A stretch of 64,000 bases of DNA from a virus: the IMG/VR virus record IMGVR_UViG_3300034066_002053, positions 1-64,000 of that record; one strand, given 5' to 3'. Under the pieces are notes generated by a model. The model did no database searches, was not told the DNA's origin, and was given only the letters and a program-made list of their open reading frames with translations. Below, piece by piece: positions 51,180 to 57,861 of this stretch. Each line of letters starts with the position of its first letter. The first letter of the stretch is position 1. Both the position numbers and the translations under genes were made by a program.

Positions 51180-51579
51180 TTTTCCTATAAAGAGGAATTA
51201 CAGTATTTTGATCAACATAAGGGTTGTTTTGAGTTCTTAAATCAAACAAATCACCACGACCATTAATTCTGGCCCAAGCAACAGGCTTATCAAGAGAATC
51301 TTTTAAAGACTGCATCTGCTGAGACACTTCCAAGTATTCGTTTGTCTGTTCAACAGCAAATTCATTAGCTCTATAGACTTCTTCAGCCCATTCTTTATTT
51401 TTCTCTTTTAGTTTTTTCAATTCATCTTTGGCATTTTGCACAAAGAAAAGATCAGCCCCAGAAGCCCAAGCAAAATCAATAATACTCTCAAGAGGATTAG
51501 CGTGTTTTTCCATATAAGTTGCTAGTTCTATAAATGTCCTTCTTATTCCATCTTCCCAATTTTCATATTCTTCGATCAT
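51169..51579 (-). CDS. Phage protein with coiled coil and small C-terminal domain
   Basis: 136 aa. Residues about 45-95 are coiled coil (NAKDELKKLKEKNKEWAEEV). The C-terminal SLDKPVAWARINGRGDLFDL is a small domain found in many phage proteins. The gene overlaps the next by 11 bases. Exact function unknown. Confidence 0.5.
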   Translation of the reverse strand: MIEEYENWEDGIRRTFIELATYMEKHANPLESIIDFAWASGADLFFVQNAKDELKKLKEKNKEWAEEVYRANEFAVEQTNEYLEVSQQMQSLKDSLDKPVAWARINGRGDLFDLRTQNNPYVDQNTVIPLYRKNDG

Positions 51580-51796
51580 TCTTTAGCTGTTCTATTTCTC
51601 TTTCCAATTTAGCTACTCTTTCGTATATATCATGGTTAGCTAAACGAGGCAGGTCTTTTGCTGGTGTTTTGCCATCTCCAATTCTTGTATCCCACAACTC
51701 AGCAATGCTATCATACTGGTATAAGAAGAGTTCGCCAAGTCTTGGAATAACATCACAACCATTCTTGGCTTTTGGTAGACTAAAAGATCCGTTCAT
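51563..51796 (-). CDS. Mtd_N-like plus coiled-coil protein
   Basis: 77 aa. AELWDTRIGDGKTPAKDLPR matches the short 'IGDG.TP..DLP' motif found in tail-fibre N-terminal domains. A coiled coil (ERVAKLEREIEQLKNDRR) ends it. An unusual find in an early-type region; it could be a fibre fragment or a regulatory relic. Overlaps the upstream gene by four bases. Confidence 0.5.
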   Translation of the reverse strand: MNGSFSLPKAKNGCDVIPRLGELFLYQYDSIAELWDTRIGDGKTPAKDLPRLANHDIYERVAKLEREIEQLKNDRRI

Positions 51797-52011
51797 TCTA
51801 AGACAGTAATTTCTGCTCCCTTAAATTCAGGCTTATAGAAGCCTGTCAAACTGTCCTTCTGATAAGTATCTTCAACGATGAATCTAATATCATACTTATT
51901 CTCCATTATGGAAACTTCTGAACTAGTAGAAATCTTTTTGTTCTCAACAATATATTGAATAATTGCTATCTTAATTTCTTCTTTAGTTAGATTGTATAGA
52001 TTATATGTCAT
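51793..52011 (-). CDS. Hypothetical small protein
   Basis: 72 aa, MTYNLYNLTKEEIKIAIIQY, then a short beta part (YDIRFIVEDTYQKDSLTGFY). Resembles small phage proteins with a helix followed by strands. ATGA-type overlap with the next gene. Not assigned. Confidence 0.45.
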   Translation of the reverse strand: MTYNLYNLTKEEIKIAIIQYIVENKKISTSSEVSIMENKYDIRFIVEDTYQKDSLTGFYKPEFKGAEITVLE

Positions 52012-52014
52012 AAA

Positions 52015-52245
52015 TTAAAAGTCATCTCCCATTCGATATTCATCAAACTTTTCTTGACATTCTTCATTAGCATCATAATATCCAACATCATAACCTTGTT
52101 CATGGCCCATAGCATACGCTGCCATCAACCATTTGATTATATCGTCAGTCTTTCCTTTTGCAACACAATTTCTTATGTCGCTTATAGCTCTTTCGTGTCT
52201 GACGCTATATCCTTCAACTTCATTTATCCAGTGGTCGAATGTCAT
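52015..52245 (-). CDS. Hypothetical small protein
   Basis: 76 aa, MTFDHWINEVEGYSVRHERA, helical core (DIIKWLMAAYAMGHEQGYDV), acidic C-terminus. It begins just below the intron-containing tRNA. No family recognised. Confidence 0.45.
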   Translation of the reverse strand: MTFDHWINEVEGYSVRHERAISDIRNCVAKGKTDDIIKWLMAAYAMGHEQGYDVGYYDANEECQEKFDEYRMGDDF

Positions 52246-52274
52246 AAGAGTAAACTCATTTAAAAAGGATTAAG

Positions 52275-52549
52275 TAGGAGCGGTGAGAATCGAACTCACA
52301 CTGGATGGATTTTCTTGCCACTATAGTTTTCACTACCATTTCTGTTTGTGGTCTGGACTTTATCTTAACCATAACTTTCGTTTTAGGTTCCTGCCGTCAA
52401 GTCTCTACACCTTCATAATATTTCTATTAAGCTTGGCTCGGTATTAGCAGTTAAGCCTCCACCGAATTTGACAGGTTCTACATCAAAGATTTCTCTTTAA
52501 GCACTCAAATTGTATAAGTCCATTGTCTCTGCCGTTGGACTACGCTCCC
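52275..52549 (-). tRNA. tRNA with anticodon UAA interrupted by a 202-nt group I intron
   Basis: 5' exon 52549-52516 (34 nt) and 3' exon 52313-52275 (39 nt) give a 73-nt spliced tRNA. Acceptor GGGAGCG/CGCTCCT, T-arm GTGAG/TTCGATT/CTCAC, anticodon stem ATGGA/TCCAT and loop CTTAAAA, giving UAA (decodes UUA, Leu). The split lies between U34 and A35, the same place as in the cyanobacterial tRNA-Leu(UAA) group I intron. The variable loop is only 5 nt, unlike normal class II Leu tRNAs. No CCA encoded; discriminator is A. Confidence 0.8.
52314..52515 (-). ncRNA. Group I intron in the tRNA
   Basis: 202 nt. Conserved elements can be read: P2 hairpin AAAGA-GAAA-TCTTT; P3 arms CCTG/CAGG and TCAA/TTGA; P4 TCGGT/ACCGA; R-type GTAGAGACTTGACGG and S-type AAGATAAAGTCC with P7 GACTT/AAGTC; terminal G at the 3' end. 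A U-G pair forms between exon and guide (GGACUU with GAGUGC), consistent with a 5' splice site after U34. No intron-encoded protein fits in 202 nt. Confidence 0.82.
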
Positions 52550-52568
52550 GTATACTTCCAAGCTACAT

Positions 52569-52597
52569 ATCATAACGATTGGTTAGATGTTTGTCTA
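52569..52597 (-). promoter_or_regulatory. Sigma70-type promoter of the intron-containing tRNA
   Basis: TAGACA (52597-52592) and TATGAT (52574-52569) with a 17-bp spacer, about 20 bases before the tRNA 5' end at 52549. Confidence 0.5.
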
Positions 52598-52656
52598 TGT
52601 GTCTCTACCAATATTTATGAGGGATGTAGTTGGAAGCATTTGGTTTACACTAAGAC

Positions 52657-52941
52657 TCAGCCGTTAGAATGAGCAGCCTTTAGACGGCGAACAGTCTCAG
52701 CCATAGCCTCGACATTATCCACAGTCTTTGTGGGCTTTGCTCGCTCCATCGCTGGCAGTTCAATGCCCTTCTTAGCCAGAGCGGCCTTTGTACGAGCATA
52801 ACGAGCCATCGTACTAGCAACCTTCTGACCAGTCTTACTGGCAATCTCAGCATAGGTCTTGCTGGAAAAAACTGCCTCAAGGAACTGGTCATCACTGCAA
52901 CGAACACGACTCTGCTTCTCAGTAGTAGTAACTTCAGCCAT
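52657..52941 (-). CDS. Putative DNA-binding protein with helix-turn-helix
   Basis: 94 aa from MAEVTTTEKQSRVRCSDDQF; GGAGG lies 6 bases before the ATG, and an ATG at 52977 is less likely. FLEAVFSSKTYAEIASKTGQ, KVASTMARYARTKAALAKKG has a helix-turn-helix-like layout. Codons look richer in C than in the neighbours, suggesting high expression. A sigma70-type promoter lies about 80 bases upstream. Could be an early regulator. Confidence 0.55.
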   Translation of the reverse strand: MAEVTTTEKQSRVRCSDDQFLEAVFSSKTYAEIASKTGQKVASTMARYARTKAALAKKGIELPAMERAKPTKTVDNVEAMAETVRRLKAAHSNG

Positions 52942-52998
52942 AATCAACCTCCAAATTCTTAACCAATCTACAACCAAGGCTCAGTCAAGCGACTGATC

Positions 52999-53619
52999 TT
53001 ACCTTGCGTTGTTCCTTCGATTGTACAACATAGTATCGTCACTGTCAATGGGCGACCTTGAAATTTTTTTCGTTCTCGCCAGAAATTGCTGTTGAACGTC
53101 TTTAAAGCTCCAAGGAGTACCAAACTCCACCCCATCTCTTTTATTATCGACCCCTACATCAAGAGTGAGCGTTCCAGAAGCAACGTCCTCACGATGCAGT
53201 CTGCCATGAACATGACCATAAAGCATCCAACTTTTCCTATAGCTACCAGACCAACTTCTCATAGGATAATGACACATAAATATCTTTTGATTAACATACA
53301 GAATCATTTTCTGATCAGACACACTAGAAAATCCACTAGTAAACTTAGTTGGTTCATCATGATTACCAAGAATAATGTGAACATTCTCACAAACTATTCT
53401 TTCTCTATATGAGAGAGCAGTTCCACCCTTATGACAGAAATCTCCTATAATATAAAGAATATCGTTTTGTCCAACTGTTTCGTTTATAGAAGAAATAATT
53501 TTAGCGTCCATCTCTCCACCAGTAGAAAATGGACGATTACAATATCCTATAATATTCCTATGTCCCAGGTGAAGATCAGCAGTAAAAAATACTTTCTGAC
53601 CATCAACTATCTTATCCAT
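52999..53619 (-). CDS. Calcineurin-like metallophosphatase
   Basis: 206 aa. Motif I FTADLHLGHRNIIGY (with D-x-H), motif II DILYIIGDFCHKGG, motif III IILGNHDEP, and YGHVHGRLH are all present, the two-metal phosphoesterase pattern. It may hydrolyse phosphodiesters or phosphorylated nucleotides and could act on host signalling nucleotides. Overlaps no other gene. Family clear, substrate unknown. Confidence 0.82.
   Translation of the reverse strand: MDKIVDGQKVFFTADLHLGHRNIIGYCNRPFSTGGEMDAKIISSINETVGQNDILYIIGDFCHKGGTALSYRERIVCENVHIILGNHDEPTKFTSGFSSVSDQKMILYVNQKIFMCHYPMRSWSGSYRKSWMLYGHVHGRLHREDVASGTLTLDVGVDNKRDGVEFGTPWSFKDVQQQFLARTKKISRSPIDSDDTMLYNRRNNAR
53020..53048 (-). promoter_or_regulatory. 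Sigma70-type promoter of the HTH protein
   Basis: TTGACA (53048-53043) and TACAAT (53025-53020) with a 17-bp spacer containing ACGATA, about 80 bases before the ATG at 52941. Confidence 0.72.
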
Positions 53620-53623
53620 TAAA

Positions 53624-53809
53624 TTAATCCTCTGTTGGAAGAACCAGAGCCATTAGTAAATATGCCCAGAAAAGAATACTTCCGGTGAAAATCGCACCAG
53701 CAACAAATCCCAGCCTAACTACAGAAACATCTAACCCTAGACTTTCTGCTAGTCCTCCACAAACACCAAAGAAAACTCTATTCTTATTACTCTTGTGAAA
53801 TTGGTTCAT
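53624..53809 (-). CDS. PspC-domain membrane protein
   Basis: 61 aa: NRVFFGVCGGLAESLGLDVS, VVRLGFVAGAIFTGSILFWA, then LLMALVLPTED. This is the PspC domain, a small membrane protein linked to phage-shock/envelope stress in bacteria. One or two hydrophobic helices follow the N-terminal helix. The start lies inside the small coupled gene at 53787-53909. Possibly buffers membrane stress during infection. Confidence 0.8.
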   Translation of the reverse strand: MNQFHKSNKNRVFFGVCGGLAESLGLDVSVVRLGFVAGAIFTGSILFWAYLLMALVLPTED

Positions 53810-53909
53810 AAGTAGATCCTTTAATAATTTGTTGAATCTGATATTCTGAATAGCCAGACATTAACATTGCTTGATGATAACCGATAACGGGAATGAGTTC
53901 TGAAATCAT
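53787..53909 (-). CDS. Small coupled protein (40 aa)
   Basis: Begins MISELIPVIGYHQAMLMSGY, ends STYEPISQE. AAAGGA lies 6 bases before the ATG, the ATG overlaps the upstream TGA (ATGA at 53906-53909), and its end overlaps the PspC start. A sigma70-type promoter at 53946-53973 is suitably placed. The overlaps and ribosome site make a real gene likely. No family known. Confidence 0.5.
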   Translation of the reverse strand: MISELIPVIGYHQAMLMSGYSEYQIQQIIKGSTYEPISQE

Positions 53910-54187
53910 GATGTTTCCTTTGGTGAGTATAGAGTAACCTTAATTATTATATACCCATCCCGCCCACTGTCAATATTCTGTATTGATGATATTCTTCCTT
54001 TACCCAAGAATGAATCACCAACTAACAAGAATGGCCCGCCGTCTAAGTTAGCAGAAGTTATTATTGAGATATCTGATTGACATCCAAATTTCGCCCAATC
54101 GCTTTCTCCCTCAACCAAATATTCATATTCCCCAATTTGTGTTATTATTCTTTTGTTTTTGTTCTTAGACTGTAAGCACTGGCTCAT
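53906..54187 (-). CDS. Hypothetical small protein
   Basis: 93 aa from MSQCLQSKNKNKRIITQIGE; GAGG precedes this ATG, GTG at 54199 is an alternative. It is mostly beta (IISIITSANLDGGPFLLVGD type pattern: SDISIITSANL, GPFLLVGDSFLGKGR). No motif is recognised. It contains the promoter for the next genes in its 3' half. Confidence 0.45.
   Translation of the reverse strand: MSQCLQSKNKNKRIITQIGEYEYLVEGESDWAKFGCQSDISIITSANLDGGPFLLVGDSFLGKGRISSIQNIDSGRDGYIIIKVTLYSPKETS
53946..53973 (-). promoter_or_regulatory. Sigma70-type promoter inside a coding region
   Basis: TTGACA (53973-53968) and TATAAT (53951-53946) with a 16-bp spacer. It lies in the 3' half of the 53906-54187 gene and would serve the small coupled gene and the PspC gene. 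Confidence 0.6.
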
Positions 54188-54380
54188 TAAAAGCCTCACT
54201 ATCGAGTATATAACCTTGATTATTTTCTGACGTTAGGTTAGCAAGAACGTCTTTTAGTCTTTGATTTTCTTTCTCAAGGGTATTCATTATTTTTTCAGCT
54301 TGATTTAAAGCTTTCTGAAGAGATTTAACTCTATTAGCTAATTGATCGTTCATATATTCTGTTGCTGTTCTGACAACCAT
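54165..54380 (-). CDS. Small coiled-coil protein
   Basis: 71 aa with a clear heptad-rich helix (NRVKSLQKALNQAEKIMNTL, EKENQRLKDVLANL). Follows the GGTGTAT element at 54419-54425 with AAGGAGG near the ATG. Likely a dimer-forming protein; function unknown. Confidence 0.55.
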   Translation of the reverse strand: MVVRTATEYMNDQLANRVKSLQKALNQAEKIMNTLEKENQRLKDVLANLTSENNQGYILDSEAFNEPVLTV

Positions 54381-54407
54381 GATTAGCCTCCTTGATATGA
54401 GTTTGAC

Positions 54408-54434
54408 AACCTTATATTATACACCTTACAGGTT
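54408..54434 (-). promoter_or_regulatory. GGTGTAT-class promoter element
   Basis: AACCT at 54408-54412 and AGGTT at 54430-54434 flank GGTGTATAATATAAG, whose heptamer occupies 54425-54419 on the minus strand. About 39 bases before the ATG at 54380. Confidence 0.55.
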
Positions 54435-54704
54435 AAGTCCATTTAAGAATTTTTGTAAATCTTTGAGTTGTTTTTTGTCTAACACCATCTGATCAGCATA
54501 GGGCTTTTTATATGCTAAAACTTGAAAACAGTACCTTAGTCTCTGCCATAATGACATCTTATTACTATAGTTTGTATAATGCTCAAATATAGCCAAATCT
54601 GCCAACTCAATTTCATGGTCATATTCTATTACCAATATCTCACTCTTACAAGAACACGGAATGAATAGTGTCTTATTTTCTTTTAGATTGGTTACGCTTC
54701 CCAT
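54426..54704 (-). CDS. Conserved small phage protein
   Basis: 92 aa. LFIPCSCKSEILVIEYDHEI, then SLWQRLRYCFQVLAYKKPYA and LDKKQLKDLQKFLNGL. This CSC...W..RL...L pattern belongs to a widespread small phage family without known function. The basic 42-residue gene upstream overlaps its start. Confidence 0.6.
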   Translation of the reverse strand: MGSVTNLKENKTLFIPCSCKSEILVIEYDHEIELADLAIFEHYTNYSNKMSLWQRLRYCFQVLAYKKPYADQMVLDKKQLKDLQKFLNGLNL

Positions 54705-54801
54705 GTTTCTTCTTTCTAAAAATTCTTTCGTAGTTTTTGTCCCAAGTATCTTGAGAAACTAGACTGACTCTTCTTTTAGACCCTTTACCATTTTGGCTCA
54801 T
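54673..54801 (-). CDS. Small basic protein (42 aa)
   Basis: Starts MSQNGKGSKRRVSLVSQDTW, ends RIFRKKKHGKRNQSKRK. GGAG lies 8 bases before this ATG; a second ATG three bases upstream could also serve. It overlaps the gene before (17 bases) and the gene after, consistent with coupled translation. Short basic proteins of this composition occur in phage genomes; a nucleic-acid-related role is possible. Confidence 0.5.
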   Translation of the reverse strand: MSQNGKGSKRRVSLVSQDTWDKNYERIFRKKKHGKRNQSKRK

Positions 54802-54979
54802 CATTTTCTCCTACATACAAAAATTCGTTCTCTTTTACAATATATAGTGTTGATGAATCCCCATAAATTTCATACAAATAAGAACCATCTCCTTGAGGCA
54901 TGTCTTTATTCAGATAACCATACTCTATTATCTCATTATCTCTCATAATAGCAACTCTAGGAAATCTCATTGGACTCAT
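54785..54979 (-). CDS. Hypothetical small beta-rich protein
   Basis: 64 aa: MSPMRFPRVAIMRDNEIIEY, GYLNKDMPQGDGSYLYEIYG, then STLYIVKENEFLYVGENDE. Composition suits a small beta barrel. The ATG overlaps the TGA of the HhH gene (ATGA). No family recognised. Confidence 0.45.
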   Translation of the reverse strand: MSPMRFPRVAIMRDNEIIEYGYLNKDMPQGDGSYLYEIYGDSSTLYIVKENEFLYVGENDEPKW

Positions 54980-55674
54980 GATTCTAGTACATAACTCCAG
55001 TAGCGACTATCTTCTTTCTTTTGAAGATCATCCCAATAGATCGACCTTGCTACATAGGATGGGACTTTCAATTTACCACAGTTAACCATCCAATGCCGCT
55101 CCATCTTCTTATAGATTTGTGAACCAATCTTGCTCTTATTATACTTCAGAGCCTCAACATCGTAAAGCCTCAGTTGATGAATATCTCCGCAGAGTACCCT
55201 AGCCTCATTAGGATGAATCATCTCAAGAGCAAAGCTAATCTTAGCCAGACCAATTCCGCTAATCTTATTGAGGATACTATCACGTTTCTTAACATGATAC
55301 TTCTTTGTGGTCAGATAAAAATCTTTAGGATTAGCCCAAAACTTGGTGCTAAAATCCCAGATATAAGCGGTGCGATTATTGTGCAACCCAACACCACTCT
55401 TGTGGAGTTTTGTCAAAAGAATTTCTTTACTATCTACCCATTCGCTAAAATTCTTGATAGCATTGTATCCCTTGACATTACCCTGCCAAGTGGTATGCAC
55501 TGAACAATAGGCAAAGAGATAGCGACGGAAAATATCTTCGTCAGTCTTGGGGCGAACACTCTCCCAATAGTCTTTATAGGCAACTACCTTATCCTTCGGA
55601 AAATTCTTGAAAAACTCATCGGCCTTGCTGGTACTCATAACAATCGGCTTTTTCTCAACAACAATCTCTGTCAT
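54976..55674 (-). CDS. HhH DNA-glycosylase-like protein
   Basis: 232 aa from MTEIVVEKKPIVMSTSKADE, preferred to 55698 because GAGG lies 7 bases before it and transcription should start near 55700. ILNKISGIGLAKISFALEMI is a helix-hairpin-helix, with HPNEARVLCGDIHQLRLYDV after it. The lay-out resembles Ogg-like glycosylases. It may repair oxidised bases or act as a DNA-binding factor. A sigma70-type promoter is upstream. Confidence 0.55.
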   Translation of the reverse strand: MTEIVVEKKPIVMSTSKADEFFKNFPKDKVVAYKDYWESVRPKTDEDIFRRYLFAYCSVHTTWQGNVKGYNAIKNFSEWVDSKEILLTKLHKSGVGLHNNRTAYIWDFSTKFWANPKDFYLTTKKYHVKKRDSILNKISGIGLAKISFALEMIHPNEARVLCGDIHQLRLYDVEALKYNKSKIGSQIYKKMERHWMVNCGKLKVPSYVARSIYWDDLQKKEDSRYWSYVLES

Positions 55675-55711
55675 AATGTCCTCAAAGGTTGGTTCCAAAG
55701 TGTATGCTCAC

Positions 55712-55740
55712 ATTCTACACTAGTCCTATCGTCTTGTCAA
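55712..55740 (-). promoter_or_regulatory. Sigma70-type promoter of the HhH gene
   Basis: TTGACA (55740-55735) and TAGAAT (55717-55712), 17-bp spacer containing ACGATAGG. Confidence 0.75.
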
Positions 55741-55755
55741 GCCCCGTTTCTTGAA

Positions 55756-56166
55756 TCAATCCAATTTCGTAACGCCAGACTTATCTAAAATCTCATCTAA
55801 TTTATAGTAGTATTCCCATGTTTTCCATTTCACTCTAACACTGCCAATATCTTTAATTTCTTTTCCGTTTTTGTCTTTGATCTTATAAACAGCCCAATAA
55901 TGCTCTTCTCCTTTTACAAACTCATGAATAATTTCAAAATCTTTTGGACAGTCTAGGCTTGCCCATAATCTTAATCGTCCATTAGATTTAACCCATTCTT
56001 CTATCCTTTCATCATACTTTATTGGAAAAAATATATTTCGTACTGATCTTTCTACAAGAACATATTTGTAGCCAAACCATTCTGAATTACAAATAAAACC
56101 TATAGAAAATCCTACGAATAGAATAAACCACGGATATATCAGAGAGCGAAGAACAACTTTGATCAT
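55756..56166 (-). CDS. Single-pass membrane protein
   Basis: 136 aa. N-terminal hydrophobic segment YPWFILFVGFSIGFICNSEW, then a soluble part with IFFPIKYDERIEEWVKSNGR, DFEIIHEFVKGEEHYWAVYK. It follows a GGTGTAT element. Function unknown. Confidence 0.5.
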   Translation of the reverse strand: MIKVVLRSLIYPWFILFVGFSIGFICNSEWFGYKYVLVERSVRNIFFPIKYDERIEEWVKSNGRLRLWASLDCPKDFEIIHEFVKGEEHYWAVYKIKDKNGKEIKDIGSVRVKWKTWEYYYKLDEILDKSGVTKLD

Positions 56167-56174
56167 TTAATGTC

Positions 56175-56212
56175 TCCAGTAAGGCGAGATAATTAAATAC
56201 ACCATTACTGGA
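56175..56212 (-). promoter_or_regulatory. GGTGTAT-class promoter inside a perfect inverted repeat
   Basis: TCCAGTAA at 56175-56182 and TTACTGGA at 56205-56212 are perfect 8-bp arms; the heptamer is at 56203-56197 on the minus strand. It lies 31 bases before the ATG at 56166. Confidence 0.6.
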
Positions 56213-56218
56213 AATTGG

Positions 56219-57199
56219 TCAATCGGTTTTATCCTTTACTTCCTTCACATATTTCATCAATGGATTTTCTTGTTTAGGTATAATGGTTTTATGATTAGTA
56301 GTCCATGCTGGCAGTTTACCAGATAGCTTAGTTTTCTTTTTAGCTTTTTGTTTTTGGTATTGTTCTTCTAGTCTTATTCTTTTTTGTTGAAAAGTTTCTT
56401 TCGGTTTATTTTTTTGGAAATGTGGCCTTATGCAACTTTTAAGTTTTTCACTAGCATTAGGATGATTCAATAGAAGATTTATAAAATATGGAAAAGCTTG
56501 ACGTAGTTGTTTTTTAATTTCATCTTCACTAAGATTATTATAGTATTTTACTTTAGAATTAATCCATGATTGATCTTTGTTTTTAAAATAATTGCTAATA
56601 TCTTTATTGTCAACAGCTTTAGGCTTTTTTTTCTTTTTATGTTGCTTTATATAGTTATCAATTTCATTTTTTATAACATCTAAAGACGATTCTTCTTTTT
56701 TCGATGTTGTATTTATTACTTCTGGTTTATTAGCATTAGTAGAGATAGGTTTCTTTTTGTTTTTATTCTTATGTTTCTTTCTCTTGATATGGTTATGCTC
56801 AAATAGTCTTTCTGAATTATATTGAATATCACTATTAAATGCTTGAGCCCAAATTTGCCATTCATCTAAAGTATTTTTGCTATTTTGACAAAATAATTTA
56901 TTTAACAAGCTTTTCTTTTTACCAATATGCTTGTCTTGCTCAACAAAATTATGGCATGGTTCACACAATGTAATTAATTCATGCTGATCTCCCTGACCCA
57001 GCATGATAATTTTTGTGTAATCAATATGATGAACTGTTTTAGAAGGAGTGCCACATACTTGACAACATTTACCATCTCTTTCTAAGACTAATTGCCTAAT
57101 ATTCCACCATAGTCTAGATTTTATATAGGCATCATAACTTCTAAAACCTAGCTCTTTCCATGCTGGTGGCATAATTCTATATGTCTCTTTCTTCTCCAT
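56219..57199 (-). CDS. HNH endonuclease with long basic C-terminus
   Basis: 326 aa. CQVCGTPSKTVHHIDYTKII and ITLCEPCHNFVEQDKHIGKK are the HNH core. Residues about 140-300 are Lys-rich and probably disordered (KRKKHKNKNKKKPIS and similar). An ATG at 57172 is an alternative start. It directly follows another HNH gene and overlaps it by 23 bases, so two mobile-type nucleases sit in tandem. Confidence 0.72.
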   Translation of the reverse strand: MEKKETYRIMPPAWKELGFRSYDAYIKSRLWWNIRQLVLERDGKCCQVCGTPSKTVHHIDYTKIIMLGQGDQHELITLCEPCHNFVEQDKHIGKKKSLLNKLFCQNSKNTLDEWQIWAQAFNSDIQYNSERLFEHNHIKRKKHKNKNKKKPISTNANKPEVINTTSKKEESSLDVIKNEIDNYIKQHKKKKKPKAVDNKDISNYFKNKDQSWINSKVKYYNNLSEDEIKKQLRQAFPYFINLLLNHPNASEKLKSCIRPHFQKNKPKETFQQKRIRLEEQYQKQKAKKKTKLSGKLPAWTTNHKTIIPKQENPLMKYVKEVKDKTD

Positions 57200-57797
57200 G
57201 AAGAATCTTATTACTTTTCTTGATGTTGTCTATTGCCCACAATGGTTGTAAATTTGTATAGTGAAAACATTTTTTTTGTTCTGACTCTTTGGACATATCA
57301 AATGATGAACATGGTAATATATGATCTATATGCCATTTTCCATAATTGTCCCAACTCATTCCAATTGTGAATTTAGTTTCTAGATGAATTTTTAACTCAC
57401 TTATTGTGCATCCTAAATAATCTAAGGTCGTTGTCGTTTTTTTATTATTCTTGATGGCTGTTCTTAATCTAGTCCTTAAATTATAGGCTATTTTAAAAGA
57501 CACGTCCTGTTTTCTTCTTGCTTTCTCTCTTTTTGCTCTTTGTTGATATATCTTTTTTTTATGCTTGTCAAAATATTCTTGTACCTTGTCCTTATTTTCT
57601 TCTCTATATTTTTTAGCATATTCTAGCTTAGAGTCTTTATTTTGAATGTAATTATTAGTAACCCTATCTAATACATTGGCTTTATTCTTTTTGTACCATT
57701 CTTGCTGACATTTTTTATTGCAATTTTTGCACCATGTTCCTTTTTTCCATTCATTATGTTCTACTTTACAAGAAGAGCAGATTTTATTCTTTTTCAT
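57177..57797 (-). CDS. HNH endonuclease, paralogue of the 7.5-kb gene
   Basis: 206 aa. N-terminal CSSCKVEHNEWKKGTWCKNC zinc ribbon, Lys-rich middle, then YLGCTISELKIHLETKF, WHIDHILPCSSFDMSK and FHYTNLQPLWAIDNIKKSNK. Same architecture and motifs as the HNH protein at 7551-8246. A degenerate GGTGTAA precedes it. Mobile nuclease likely. Confidence 0.78.
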   Translation of the reverse strand: MKKNKICSSCKVEHNEWKKGTWCKNCNKKCQQEWYKKNKANVLDRVTNNYIQNKDSKLEYAKKYREENKDKVQEYFDKHKKKIYQQRAKREKARRKQDVSFKIAYNLRTRLRTAIKNNKKTTTTLDYLGCTISELKIHLETKFTIGMSWDNYGKWHIDHILPCSSFDMSKESEQKKCFHYTNLQPLWAIDNIKKSNKILHGEERDI

Positions 57798-57818
57798 TTG
57801 GTTTTCTCCTACTCATAG

Positions 57819-57825
57819 TTACACC
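57819..57825 (-). promoter_or_regulatory. Degenerate GGTGTAA element
   Basis: GGTGTAA on the minus strand about 22 bases before the ATG at 57797. Weak match to the GGTGTAT class. Confidence 0.22.
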
Positions 57826-57861
57826 AAATGTCCCAAATTGTTCCCAGTTTTTTGAAGAAGA

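Noticed and set aside
52275-52549. Two separate or pseudo-tRNAs instead of an interrupted one
   Set aside because: Only one acceptor pair and one T-arm exist, and the anticodon stem pairs across the insert exactly.
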